A stretch of DNA of 64,000 bases, from contig NCGL01000001.1 in the NCBI GenBank assembly GCA_002256935.1, forward strand, positions 1-64,000, written 5' to 3'. The stretch comes from Bdellovibrio sp. 28-41-41 (lineage in GTDB: Bacteria > Bdellovibrionota > Bdellovibrionia > Bdellovibrionales > Bdellovibrionaceae). Both the position numbers and the translations under genes were made by a program. The notes under the pieces were generated by a model that was not told where the DNA came from, searched no databases, and saw nothing but the letters and a program-made list of their open reading frames with translations. Shown one piece after another: positions 38,399 through 48,094 of this stretch. The number at the start of each line of letters is the position of its first letter. The first letter of the stretch is position 1.

Positions 38399-41300
38399 CT
38401 AATTAAATATACCCATTCGGCGAATCAGCGATTTGTTCTTATCTTGCGCTCTTGCCGAAGGATCTTTCGGATCATTGCCATCGCTAACAGCCAGCAAGTA
38501 TTTTAGTTCCTCATACACGGCCGACCAATTGATAACTTCCATTCGAATATTTAAACGACTATCGGGCATGATCGAATATTTTTTAGGCTCTCGCGCAGCC
38601 AGTTTAATAGCATCCTGCGGAGCGAGTTTTGTTTTATCACTAAAAATTAAAGACACTTTATTGAGTCCAGCACTCACGTCGCGAACACCAAGATCTTTAC
38701 ATAACTTTCTAACTAGCATAACACCGATTAGATTCACTACTGGTTCTGGTAGAGCGCCGAACTGATCTTTGAGTTCTTCTTCGATTTTTTCCACATCCTC
38801 TTCGAATTTAATTTCTGCCAGAGCTTTGTAGTAGCTTAAGCGCATGCGGATATCGGGAATGTATTTATCTGGAATCATCGCCGGGATTCTTAAATTAATT
38901 TCCGGATCTAGATCATCTTCAGGCTCTTCACCGCGCGCAGTTGCTAGAGCTTCATTGAGTAGATCCATGTATAATTCATAACCTACCGTGTTCACGTGAC
39001 CAGACTGCTCGTCACCTAAAATGTTTCCAGAGCCGCGCAATTCTAAATCATACTGCGCGATTTTGATACCGCTGCCGAGCTGAGTGTTTTCTTGGATAAT
39101 CTTTAATCTTTCTTGTGCATCTTTATCTAACTGGCGTGCCCGCGGCAGAAGAAGATAGCAATACGCACGCTGCTTTGATCGGCCAACACGTCCACGCAAT
39201 TGATACAATTGAGATAGGCCAAACATATGTGCTTGATCGATAAACATAGTGTTGGCGCGTGATACGTCCATTCCAGATTCGACAATCGCGGTACTAATAA
39301 GCATATCAATTTCATGATTAAAAAACGCGAGCATTGTTTTTTCAAGTTCATCTTCTGGCATCTGACCATGCGCCACTTTCATACGAACATTAGGTAAAAG
39401 CGCACGAAGCTCGTCGGCGATTCCATATATAGTTTGTACGCGGTTGTGGACGAAATAAATTTGGCCACCGCGATGGACTTCGGATTCGATGGCTTTGCGA
39501 ATGGTTTCTTCTTCCCACTTGCAGATGAATGTGCGTGTAGGCAATCGGTCCACTGGAGCGGTGTTAATCAAACTTAAATCGCGAATTCCAACAAGACTCA
39601 TATTTAATGTTCTTGGAATTGGTGTGGCAGACAAAGTCAGTGTGTCTACGGTGGCTTTTAGTTTTTTAATTTTTTCTTTGTGAAGAACGCCGAACTTCTG
39701 TTCTTCATCGACAACTAGCAATCCTAAGTCTTTGAAAACAACATCTTTTGAAAACAGTCGATGTGTTCCAATAATAATATCTACTTTGCCTTCTTTTAGT
39801 TCGACTAAGGTTTTCTTTGCATCGGCGTTGCTTACAAAGCGATTGAGTTCGCGAATTCTGACTTCAGGCCAATCTTTGAAACGTTTTTTAAAATTCTCAA
39901 AATGCTGAAAACTCAAAACGGTTGTTGGCGCCAGGACGGCCACTTGCTTTTTGCTCTCAATTGCAAAAAACACAGCGCGCATGGCAACTTCTGTTTTGCC
40001 AAAACCAACATCACCGCAAACAAGGCGATCCATTGGCTTTGTTGATTTCATATCTTTATAAATATCATCGATCGATCGTTGTTGATCTTCAGTTTCTTCA
40101 TAGGGAAACCCAAACTCAAATTTTTGAATCTCTTCATCATTCAACAAAAACGCTGGACGCTGGATTTCAGCCCGTTTTGCGTAGAGAGCCAGAAGTTCAC
40201 TCGCAATATCTTTAAGATGACTTTTGACTTTGATCTTTGTTTTTTCCCACGATGTGCCGCCAAGTTTATCTAGCGGAATCGCGTCGGCAGCTCCCGAGTA
40301 TTTTTGAAGTTGTCCTACGCGATAGACAGGAAGATAGAGTTTATCTTTCTCTTTGTACGAGAGCTGAATGAATTCTGAATCAATGCCGTTGACGGGCATG
40401 ACCTTTAAACCTTCATACTGGCCAATACCGTGTTTGATGTGAACGACCAAGTCTCCCGGTTTTAAATCGCCGAAATTTAATCGCTTGGCTTGTTTTTGAA
40501 ACTCATCAGAAGACGATAAAGTATTTGCGCGACTTTTCTTGCCGAAGAAATCTTCTTCGCGCAGGAAGATTATTTTTTCATCCTCGATACGCAAGCTTTC
40601 GAAACAAGGGCGCTGCAAAAAATGAATAATTTTAGGATTTTGATTTTGCTCGGATAAATAAGTGTCCCACTTAAAGTCGTCAGCAGCGATTCTGCGAAAT
40701 TCAAAATCCATGTTTTCAATATAGTTTTTTAATCGCTCGGCTTGGGTGGCATTTCTAAGGCTTACGAAAATGCGAAAGTGATCGCGTTTCCATTGAGATA
40801 ATTTATTTTGCAAAGCCAGTGTCCACGCTTCGCTGCCAACAGTGGAAGCAATAGATAAATTTGAAAACTCTTGAACTGTGAACGATCGATAATCCAAACG
40901 ACTGTCGGCAGTTTCGCCAGAAAACATCGCACTAGAGTTGAAATCGATATTCGAGAAATAAAATTCTCGAGTTTCAAAGCCCAAATCCAAATTTAATTCC
41001 TGCGATACGCCGCCCGCTAGCCACACATCGGAAAAGAAATCTTCTAGGGCCGGGCGGATCAGAGATTTTGTTGAGTTTCTAAAATCATTTTTTAATTCCT
41101 CGACGGCGTCATCACTAATCCGATGCATTTCAAGAGGATCGATAAACCAAACCCACGGTTTGGCCGAGAAATGCTCAACAGGTAGAGACGGTTTTTCATA
41201 GAAACTAGAAATTAGAAATTCAATTCCAGGAAAGTAGCTCTTTTGAACGAGCGAGCGACTTAAATCATCGATTTCTTCGTGGCGAAGATCGCGCCCTGCC

Positions 41301-42046
41301 GTAGTTTTTTTAAATCGAGGAACAATGTTCTCGTATTCGTTGTCTACATACAAAGTTTCTTTGGCGGGAGTTAATAAGAACGATTTTATTTCCGACTCGC
41401 TTTTCAGGGAATCTGTAGAAAAAAACCGCAAAGTTTCAATTTGATCGCCGAAGAGCTCAACACGAACCGGCTTTTTTTCGCCGGGTGAAAAGATATCCAC
41501 AATTCCGCCCCGAATCGCAAACTGACCGACATCTTCGACCATGGGTGCGGACTCATAACCTAGATCACTCAGATAGGCGGACAGATTTTCCGGTAAGCTA
41601 TCGCCGATCTTAAACAATTTAGTAGTTTCAATCAGTACATCCACAGGCATTGTTTTTTGCTGAAGGCCCAAAAATGAAGCAATAAAGACGTCGCCGGGTT
41701 TTGCATTTTGAGCGCGACTTAGGAAATGCAGGCGATCTTTTAAAACTTGAGGAGATGGGTAGAGTCCAGAATATGGCGACACATCAAACTCGGTTAAGAC
41801 ATAAACTTTCTTATCCGGATCAAAAAACTCAATCGCATTCGCTAGCTTAGAGCAGTCCGACTCTTTAGGTAAAACGAATAGATGAGGCTGCTGACTCAGG
41901 CGACGCGAATTTGAAAAGGCTATAAAATAGGCAATCGATAGCAGCGAGGACGACCCGATGATCGAAACTTTTGAACTGTGTGCCTTGTCGGCAACGACGC
42001 GCTCAATTTGTGATTCTAAATGTGGATTCAAAGTTTCAAAACTCAT
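38399..42046 (-). CDS. mfd: Transcription-repair coupling factor
   Basis: The 1215-residue protein has the UvrB-homology module with the RGGIVDIFSPG signature, the RNA polymerase-interacting domain (KPGDLVVHIKHGIGQYEGL) and a RecG-like translocase. Translocase motifs are GDVGFGKTEVAMRAVF, VVDEEQKFG and LRGRVGRSKQRAYCYLLLP. The C-terminal domain represses UvrA binding. Mfd removes stalled RNA polymerase at lesions and recruits UvrAB. It is divergent from the nuo operon and convergent with the cysteine-rich gene. Confidence 0.96.
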   Translation of the reverse strand: MSFETLNPHLESQIERVVADKAHSSKVSIIGSSSLLSIAYFIAFSNSRRLSQQPHLFVLPKESDCSKLANAIEFFDPDKKVYVLTEFDVSPYSGLYPSPQVLKDRLHFLSRAQNAKPGDVFIASFLGLQQKTMPVDVLIETTKLFKIGDSLPENLSAYLSDLGYESAPMVEDVGQFAIRGGIVDIFSPGEKKPVRVELFGDQIETLRFFSTDSLKSESEIKSFLLTPAKETLYVDNEYENIVPRFKKTTAGRDLRHEEIDDLSRSLVQKSYFPGIEFLISSFYEKPSLPVEHFSAKPWVWFIDPLEMHRISDDAVEELKNDFRNSTKSLIRPALEDFFSDVWLAGGVSQELNLDLGFETREFYFSNIDFNSSAMFSGETADSRLDYRSFTVQEFSNLSIASTVGSEAWTLALQNKLSQWKRDHFRIFVSLRNATQAERLKNYIENMDFEFRRIAADDFKWDTYLSEQNQNPKIIHFLQRPCFESLRIEDEKIIFLREEDFFGKKSRANTLSSSDEFQKQAKRLNFGDLKPGDLVVHIKHGIGQYEGLKVMPVNGIDSEFIQLSYKEKDKLYLPVYRVGQLQKYSGAADAIPLDKLGGTSWEKTKIKVKSHLKDIASELLALYAKRAEIQRPAFLLNDEEIQKFEFGFPYEETEDQQRSIDDIYKDMKSTKPMDRLVCGDVGFGKTEVAMRAVFFAIESKKQVAVLAPTTVLSFQHFENFKKRFKDWPEVRIRELNRFVSNADAKKTLVELKEGKVDIIIGTHRLFSKDVVFKDLGLLVVDEEQKFGVLHKEKIKKLKATVDTLTLSATPIPRTLNMSLVGIRDLSLINTAPVDRLPTRTFICKWEEETIRKAIESEVHRGGQIYFVHNRVQTIYGIADELRALLPNVRMKVAHGQMPEDELEKTMLAFFNHEIDMLISTAIVESGMDVSRANTMFIDQAHMFGLSQLYQLRGRVGRSKQRAYCYLLLPRARQLDKDAQERLKIIQENTQLGSGIKIAQYDLELRGSGNILGDEQSGHVNTVGYELYMDLLNEALATARGEEPEDDLDPEINLRIPAMIPDKYIPDIRMRLSYYKALAEIKFEEDVEKIEEELKDQFGALPEPVVNLIGVMLVRKLCKDLGVRDVSAGLNKVSLIFSDKTKLAPQDAIKLAAREPKKYSIMPDSRLNIRMEVINWSAVYEELKYLLAVSDGNDPKDPSARAQDKNKSLIRRMGIFN

Positions 42047-42073
42047 CGCTACGCACCCAGTTAAACCGTTCAG

Positions 42074-42111
42074 ATATATTTCTTGGAAATATATGTAATG
42101 ACAAGTATAAA
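42074..42111 (+). promoter_or_regulatory. nuo operon promoter with overlapping inverted repeat
   Basis: TTGGAA (42083-42088), a 17-base spacer and TATAAA (42106-42111) form a sigma70-like promoter about 50 bases before nuoA. A perfect 9-bp inverted repeat, ATATATTTC (42074-42082) and GAAATATAT (42086-42094), overlaps the -35 box and looks like an operator. The regulator is unknown. Confidence 0.6.
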
Positions 42112-42161
42112 TTTAGTTTGCACGTGTATTATTTTGGACCTGTATCGGCAAGGAGTGGGCG

Positions 42162-42551
42162 ATGGCGGAAGCGTCGGGAATGCCATTAGGTGGCGTCATA
42201 TTTTTAACAGTTTTTTTGGGGTTATTTGGAACTTTTTTAATTTTCCTTGCGAGAGCCATCGGTGGTCAACGCACAGACAATTCGGCGGCTAAGCGCGATG
42301 TTTATGAGTGCGGTATTCCGGGGCAAGAAAAGCGCGAGACCAAAGTTTCCGTGAAGTTTTATCTCACCGCAATCCTGTTTATTCTTTTCGATATCGAAAT
42401 TATTTTCATGTACCCTTGGGCGATCACATTCCGTGATTTTATTGCCTCTGGCCAAGGCGCATTTGTATTCACGTCAATGATGATATTTTTAGCGATCTTT
42501 ATCTTCGGGTTATTTTGGGAAATTAAATCTAAAGCCTTAGAGTGGGACTAG
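42162..42551 (+). CDS. nuoA: NADH-quinone oxidoreductase subunit A
   Basis: The 129-residue protein has three membrane helices. The conserved loop holds DVYECGIPG, with the cysteine typical of NuoA/ND3, followed by VKFYLTAILFILFDIEIIFMYPWA. AAGGAG stands 6 bases before the ATG. It starts the cluster, but the next gene is nuoH, not nuoB. Confidence 0.95.
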   Translation: MAEASGMPLGGVIFLTVFLGLFGTFLIFLARAIGGQRTDNSAAKRDVYECGIPGQEKRETKVSVKFYLTAILFILFDIEIIFMYPWAITFRDFIASGQGAFVFTSMMIFLAIFIFGLFWEIKSKALEWD

Positions 42552-42563
42552 TAGGGGACTTCA

Positions 42564-43682
42564 ATGGGACAAGATGTTTTTGAAATCACGATAAACTGTA
42601 TCAAACTAGTTTTGATTTTCTTAATGATGGTACAAGCGGTACCTGTTTTAGTTTGGATTGAACGTCGCGGATCTGCGTTTATCCAAAATCGGTTTGGTCC
42701 CAACCGCGTAGGCCCCCTGGGTCTGATGCAGTTGTTGGCCGATGCGGTTAAGTTCTTAACAAAAGAAGACTTCGCTCCAGATAAAGCCATCAGACCGCTG
42801 TTCTACGCGGCTCCGATCTTTGCTTTGATTCCAGCAACACTGGCCTTTGCCGCAATTCCAATGTCTGTACCACTAGAAATAGGTGGTTATGTTTTCAAAA
42901 TCCAAGGCTATGATATGAACGTTGGTATCGTATACGTTTTGGGCGTGTCATCTTTGGCGGCCTACACGATTTTGATGGCGGGATGGGGATCGGCAAGTAA
43001 GTTCTCTTTGTTGGGCGCATTGCGGGCCAGCGCTCAAGTGATCAGCTACGAATTAGCTCTGGGTCTATCGATCGTGGGCGTGATTCTGCTTTTCGGAACA
43101 TTTAATTTAACGGAAATGATTCATGCTCAACAGGGTCCGTTATCATTCAAAGCGTTCGGACACACGATTTCATCAGCGTATATTCCTAACTGGGGAATTT
43201 TCTATCAACCTTTGGCGGCTATAATTTTCTTTGCTGCGACATTCGCAGAATCGAATCGTTTGCCGTTCGACTTGGCCGAGGGTGAAGCTGAGATCGTCGC
43301 TGGCTTCCATACAGAGTATGGCGGCTTCAAAATGTTGATGTTCTTCATCGGAGAATATGGACACATGATGCTGGGATCAGCATTGATGATTATTTTCTTC
43401 TTTGGGGGCTATGGAATTCCGTGGGTATCAGTTGAAGATGTTCGTCAGTGGGCCGGTGGCTTAACAGATTCTGCCGCGACAATCAGCGTGATTACTACGC
43501 TAGTGCACTTCTTAAGCTTCATGATCAAGTTCGTTTTGTTTTTGTGGATTTTTATTTGGGTTCGGTGGACGTTGCCGCGATTCAGATACGATCAATTGAT
43601 GGATTTGGGTTGGAAAACCATGTTGCCGTGGGCACTTGGCAACACGATCCTAACAGCACTAGTAATATTTTTAGTTTCCTAA
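42564..43682 (+). CDS. nuoH: NADH-quinone oxidoreductase subunit H
   Basis: The 372-residue subunit forms the quinone-binding channel. Family motifs are ERRGSAFIQNRFGPNRVGP, AESNRLPFDLAEGEAEIVAGFHTEY and the C-terminal WTLPRFRYDQLM. The charged loops that contact quinone and the peripheral arm are intact, so the subunit looks functional even though its peripheral-arm partners are not encoded here. Confidence 0.96.
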   Translation: MGQDVFEITINCIKLVLIFLMMVQAVPVLVWIERRGSAFIQNRFGPNRVGPLGLMQLLADAVKFLTKEDFAPDKAIRPLFYAAPIFALIPATLAFAAIPMSVPLEIGGYVFKIQGYDMNVGIVYVLGVSSLAAYTILMAGWGSASKFSLLGALRASAQVISYELALGLSIVGVILLFGTFNLTEMIHAQQGPLSFKAFGHTISSAYIPNWGIFYQPLAAIIFFAATFAESNRLPFDLAEGEAEIVAGFHTEYGGFKMLMFFIGEYGHMMLGSALMIIFFFGGYGIPWVSVEDVRQWAGGLTDSAATISVITTLVHFLSFMIKFVLFLWIFIWVRWTLPRFRYDQLMDLGWKTMLPWALGNTILTALVIFLVS

Positions 43683-43710
43683 ACAGTTCATTAAAAAATG
43701 GAGTAGTGGA

Positions 43711-44277
43711 ATGACCTCTGACGTTTTTCTTTTTTGGTTTCTGGCCCTCTTGATTATCGGAAGTGGCCTAGCGGTGTTGCTTTTTACCAACCCAATCTAT
43801 TCAGCATTATCTTTGGCTATGACCATGGTTGGCGTGGCCGCTGTTTTTATCACCTTGCAAGCCTTCTTTATCGCGGGTGTGCAGCTGATCGTATACGCCG
43901 GCGCCGTGATGGTTTTGTTCGTCATGGTACTGATGTTGTTCGACATCAAGGCCGAGGTTCAGGCGTTCTCGTCAGGAAAAATTTCAGGCGCTATCAAATT
44001 GATTTCAGTCGGTTTGTTGTCGGGTTTGATCGTTGGCGGAATTATTATGAGCCAAAAATCATTTGTTGGCGAAATGACTAAAGACGCAGTTCATATGGCC
44101 GAAATACAAAAATTGAAAAAATCTACATCACCAGATGCTTCATCTAAAGAGCTTGGAATGGTGTTGTTCTCAAAACATATTTTTGGATTTGAAGCCCTGG
44201 GCGTGTTGCTAACGGTAATCGCTGTTGGAACTGTAGCGCTGGCCCGTAGCCGCGGAGGAACTCACCATGCAAAGTAA
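43711..44277 (+). CDS. nuoJ: NADH-quinone oxidoreductase subunit J
   Basis: The 188-residue protein has five membrane helices and the conserved NPIYSALSLAMTMVGVAAVF and IYAGAVMVLFVMVLMLFD segments, where the latter holds the pi-bulge helix of ND6/NuoJ. It overlaps nuoK by 11 bases. Upstream sequence AATGGAGTAGTGGA supplies GGAG as a ribosome-binding site. Confidence 0.95.
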   Translation: MTSDVFLFWFLALLIIGSGLAVLLFTNPIYSALSLAMTMVGVAAVFITLQAFFIAGVQLIVYAGAVMVLFVMVLMLFDIKAEVQAFSSGKISGAIKLISVGLLSGLIVGGIIMSQKSFVGEMTKDAVHMAEIQKLKKSTSPDASSKELGMVLFSKHIFGFEALGVLLTVIAVGTVALARSRGGTHHAK

Positions 44278-44590
44278 TATGTTTACCGATATTTCTCTAA
44301 ATCATTATTTAGTTTTGTCTTCGATTTTATTCGTAATTGGCATGGCCGGTGTTTTATTAAGACGAAACGTGATCGTAATCCTTATGTCTATTGAGTTAAT
44401 GTTAAATGCTGTGAACATTTCATTTATCGCGTTCAGCAAATACACTCAAAATGTAGACGGCCAGATCATGGTTTTCTTTGTTATGACAATCGCTGCTGCG
44501 GAAGCCGCGGTAGGATTAGCGTTAGCAGTTACAATTTTCAAACGCTTTAAAGAAGTTAACATCAAGTTTTTCGAGCATTTAAGAGGATAG
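44267..44590 (+). CDS. nuoK: NADH-quinone oxidoreductase subunit K
   Basis: The 107-residue, three-helix protein shows the family core LLRRNVIVILMSIELMLNAVN, with the conserved Glu, and MTIAAAEAAVGLALAV with the second conserved Glu of the proton path. It is ND4L-like. Translation is coupled to nuoJ by overlap. Confidence 0.95.
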   Translation: MQSNMFTDISLNHYLVLSSILFVIGMAGVLLRRNVIVILMSIELMLNAVNISFIAFSKYTQNVDGQIMVFFVMTIAAAEAAVGLALAVTIFKRFKEVNIKFFEHLRG

Positions 44591-44599
44591 GAGTTAAGG

Positions 44600-46531
44600 A
44601 TGGATCACTCAATATTGATGGCCGTATTGTTATTAAGTCCATTCGTTGGTTTCTTAATCAACGGTGTTCGTTACAAGCAGGCAACGTACAAAATTTCAGG
44701 TGGTATTGCGACAGCGGCCATTTTCATATCTTTTATCTGTTCAGTATTGCTGTTTTCAGAACTAGTGGGATTGCCTGTGGATCAGCGCAAAATTCACGTT
44801 AAGTTTTTTGAATGGTTAAACGTTGATAAATTCAAGGTCGACGCTGCCTTTTATGTCGATCAAATTAGCGCTATTATGATCCTGATCATCACGGGTGTTG
44901 GAACACTGATCCACATGTTTTCAACGGAATACATGCATCACGATAAGGGCGTTACTAAATATTTCGCTTACTTAAATCTATTCGTTTTCAATATGTTAAT
45001 CCTAGTTTTAGGTGACAGTTTATTAACGATGTTTGTGGGTTGGGAAGGTGTTGGTCTTTGCAGTTACCTACTGATCGGCTTCTGGTTTACCGACAAAGAT
45101 AAAGCCGCTGCCGGAATGAAAGCATTCATTACAAATCGCGTAGGTGATGCGGCCTTCTTGCTTGGCATGTTCGTCTTGTTTTCGACATTCGGTACTTTAA
45201 ACATTCAAGAAATCAATGCGATGGCGCCAACAGTGGCCGAGACGTCTTGGATGGGTGCTTTAACGATGGGGACTATGTTCTTATTCGTGGGCGCAACAGG
45301 TAAATCGGCGCAGATTCCTCTGTATGTTTGGCTTCCTGATGCGATGGCGGGTCCAACGCCCGTATCGGCATTGATCCATGCAGCGACGATGGTAACTGCC
45401 GGTATCTATATGATCGTGCGTTTGAATCCAATTTTTATTATGACTCCAAATACGATGCTAGTGATTGCCATCGTTGGGGCCTTAACAGCCTTGATGGCGG
45501 CGAGTATCGGCATCACTCAGTGGGATATTAAAAAGGTACTTGCGTACTCAACAGTTTCGCAGCTGGGATATATGTTTCTTGCTGTGGGTGTGGGCGCGTT
45601 TGGCGCAGGACTGTTTCACTTAATGACTCATGCGTTTTTCAAAGCCTTGATGTTCTTGGGTTCTGGAAGCGTGATTCATGCTATGCACGAAGAACAAGAT
45701 ATCCGCAAAATGGGCGGACTTAAGAAATACATGCCGATCACACATTGGACGTTTTTCTTAGGTTGGGTAGCAATCATCGGCATTCCTCCGTTTGCTGGAT
45801 TCTTTTCTAAAGATGAAATTTTATGGATGAGCTTCCACAGTCCAATGGGTCACCCTGTATTGTGGGCGATCGGTGCGCTGAGCGCAGGCATGACAGCGTT
45901 CTACATGACTCGATTGATGTGTTTAACTTTCTGGGGTAAATCGCGCGTTCCTAAAACAGTTCATCCTCATGAATCACCCGCTTTGATGACGATTCCATTG
46001 ATCGTTTTGGCTGTGTTGAGTGTCGTCGGCGGATGGATTGGCATACCAGAAGTGATTGGTCATACATTTGGCCACATTCCAAATTACTTAATGGAATGGT
46101 TGCACCCAGTTTTAAAACCAATTCCGAATTTAACAGAAGCCGAACACTCTCTTGAGTGGGGCTTGATGGGCGCTTCAGTTGGTATCGCTTCGATTTCAGC
46201 TTTTATCGCGTATCATTTCTACGTTAAGTCGCCAGAAATTCCGGGTAAAATTGCGAACTCAATTAAGCCTTTATACGAACTAGTATTTAAAAAATACTTA
46301 GTGGATGAGTTGTACTTTAAAACGATCATCAATCCACTGATCGAGTTGTCTCGTAAAGTTTGGTTTTATGTCGACGTCAATTTTATTGATAAAATTACTT
46401 ATGTCATCGCAGACCTTATTAAGGGTGGCGGCGGCGTTACGCGCTCACTTCAAACTGGTAACGTACAGATTTATGCTATGTACATCGCTATCGGTTTAGT
46501 GGTCGCTTTATCAATCATTATAATTAAGTAG
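44600..46531 (+). CDS. nuoL: NADH-quinone oxidoreductase subunit L
   Basis: The 643-residue antiporter-like subunit has the key motifs FVGWEGVGLCSYLLIGFW, SAQIPLYVWLPDAMAGPTPVSALIHAATMV and DIKKVLAYSTVSQLGYMF. Length and the extended C-terminal part fit the lateral helix that braces the membrane arm. The terminal helix is YAMYIAIGLVVALSIIIIK. Confidence 0.96.
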   Translation: MDHSILMAVLLLSPFVGFLINGVRYKQATYKISGGIATAAIFISFICSVLLFSELVGLPVDQRKIHVKFFEWLNVDKFKVDAAFYVDQISAIMILIITGVGTLIHMFSTEYMHHDKGVTKYFAYLNLFVFNMLILVLGDSLLTMFVGWEGVGLCSYLLIGFWFTDKDKAAAGMKAFITNRVGDAAFLLGMFVLFSTFGTLNIQEINAMAPTVAETSWMGALTMGTMFLFVGATGKSAQIPLYVWLPDAMAGPTPVSALIHAATMVTAGIYMIVRLNPIFIMTPNTMLVIAIVGALTALMAASIGITQWDIKKVLAYSTVSQLGYMFLAVGVGAFGAGLFHLMTHAFFKALMFLGSGSVIHAMHEEQDIRKMGGLKKYMPITHWTFFLGWVAIIGIPPFAGFFSKDEILWMSFHSPMGHPVLWAIGALSAGMTAFYMTRLMCLTFWGKSRVPKTVHPHESPALMTIPLIVLAVLSVVGGWIGIPEVIGHTFGHIPNYLMEWLHPVLKPIPNLTEAEHSLEWGLMGASVGIASISAFIAYHFYVKSPEIPGKIANSIKPLYELVFKKYLVDELYFKTIINPLIELSRKVWFYVDVNFIDKITYVIADLIKGGGGVTRSLQTGNVQIYAMYIAIGLVVALSIIIIK

Positions 46532-46546
46532 ATTTTGGAGATTTAA

Positions 46547-48094
46547 ATGCTTCTTAGTACCGTAATATTGCTACCGCTTGTGTTTGCTGTGTTCATCGCT
46601 TTTTGGCCGCAGCAAAGAACTCTAAGACATCTGGCTTTAGGTTTTTCACTAATTGAATTTTTAATCAGCTTAATGATCTTGAATGAATTTGATCCTGGCT
46701 CTGCGCGATTGCAGCTGGTGGAAAAATTCACATGGATCGAGAGATTCGGTATTCAATACTTTGTCGGCATCGACGGTATTTCGTTGTGGTTAGTTCTTCT
46801 AACGACATTCCTTACTCCAATCATTATCTTGGCGTCTTGGACATCGATTGATACCAAAGTTAAAGGCTTTCATTCCTGCTTGTTTCTTCTTCAAACAGCG
46901 ATGATTGGAACGTTCTTATCAATGGATGCGATTTTGTTCTATGTGTTCTGGGAACTATCTCTGATCCCAATGTACTTTATGGTGGGTATCTGGGGCGGCG
47001 CTCGTCGGATCTATGCAACAATCAAGTTCTTCATCTTTACAATGGCGGGCTCTGTTCTGATGTTAGTTGCTATCATCTATATGATGTATCTTACTCAGCA
47101 AGCAACTGGTGTGATGAGTTCAAGTTTACTAGAATTCTATAAAGTTAAAATCCCGTTTGTCGCGGGAACGTTTATGAATCAGCAAACGTTACTATTCTTT
47201 GCTTTTTCGTTAGCATTTGCGATCAAAGTACCTATCTGGCCAGTTCATACATGGTTGCCGGATGCTCACGTTGAAGCTCCAACGCCAGGGTCTGTGATCC
47301 TTGCGGGTGTAATGTTGAAAATGGGAACTTATTGTTTCTTGCGATGGGTGATTCCATTGTTTCCAGACGCAACGGAATATTGGTCGTGGTTGTTCTTATC
47401 ATTAGGTGTAATCGGAATTATTTATGGCGCACTTGTTGCGATGATTCAACCGGACATCAAGAAACTCGTGGCCTACTCTTCAGTTTCGCACATGGGTTAT
47501 ATCATACTTGGTTTATTCGTAATGAATCAGTATGGAATTACGGGCGCCATTTACCAAATGTTAAATCATGGTGTTTCAACGGGCGCATTGTTCTTATTAA
47601 TCGGCATGATATACGAACGGACGCATTCGCGAGAAATTTCTAAGTACGGCGGCTTAGCTTCAGTACTTCCAATCTTCACAATATTCTTTTTCATCATCAC
47701 ATTATCATCGATTGCGGTTCCATTGACGAATGGCTTTATCGGTGAATATTTGATTCTACTTGGAACATTCAAAGCAGCTCCCGTATACGCCTACTTCGCG
47801 GTAACTGGCGTAGTGCTTGGCGCAGCTTATATGCTGTGGATGTTTAAACGCGTATTCTTTGGTGAAAAAGGTGAGCTTGTAAAAGATGACCATCATCCGT
47901 TACATGATCTAAATCTACGCGAGATCGTAGTGATGGCTCCGTTATTAATTCTAGTTTTTTGGATGGGATTGCTTCCGAATCATTTTCTAAACTGGACTAA
48001 ATCAAGCGTCGATCATCTTGTGAATAATAAAAACAAGTACTACCTGGAAATTCACGAAAACAAAGTGGCTAAAGGATCTGAATATGCAAATTAA
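46547..48094 (+). CDS. nuoM: NADH-quinone oxidoreductase subunit M
   Basis: The 515-residue antiporter-like subunit has LFYVFWELSLIPMYFMVGIWGG with the conserved Glu, PIWPVHTWLPDAHVEAPTPGSVILAGVMLK, and DIKKLVAYSSVSHMG. It overlaps nuoN by 11 bases. It forms one of three proton-pumping modules with NuoL and NuoN. Confidence 0.96.
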   Translation: MLLSTVILLPLVFAVFIAFWPQQRTLRHLALGFSLIEFLISLMILNEFDPGSARLQLVEKFTWIERFGIQYFVGIDGISLWLVLLTTFLTPIIILASWTSIDTKVKGFHSCLFLLQTAMIGTFLSMDAILFYVFWELSLIPMYFMVGIWGGARRIYATIKFFIFTMAGSVLMLVAIIYMMYLTQQATGVMSSSLLEFYKVKIPFVAGTFMNQQTLLFFAFSLAFAIKVPIWPVHTWLPDAHVEAPTPGSVILAGVMLKMGTYCFLRWVIPLFPDATEYWSWLFLSLGVIGIIYGALVAMIQPDIKKLVAYSSVSHMGYIILGLFVMNQYGITGAIYQMLNHGVSTGALFLLIGMIYERTHSREISKYGGLASVLPIFTIFFFIITLSSIAVPLTNGFIGEYLILLGTFKAAPVYAYFAVTGVVLGAAYMLWMFKRVFFGEKGELVKDDHHPLHDLNLREIVVMAPLLILVFWMGLLPNHFLNWTKSSVDHLVNNKNKYYLEIHENKVAKGSEYAN

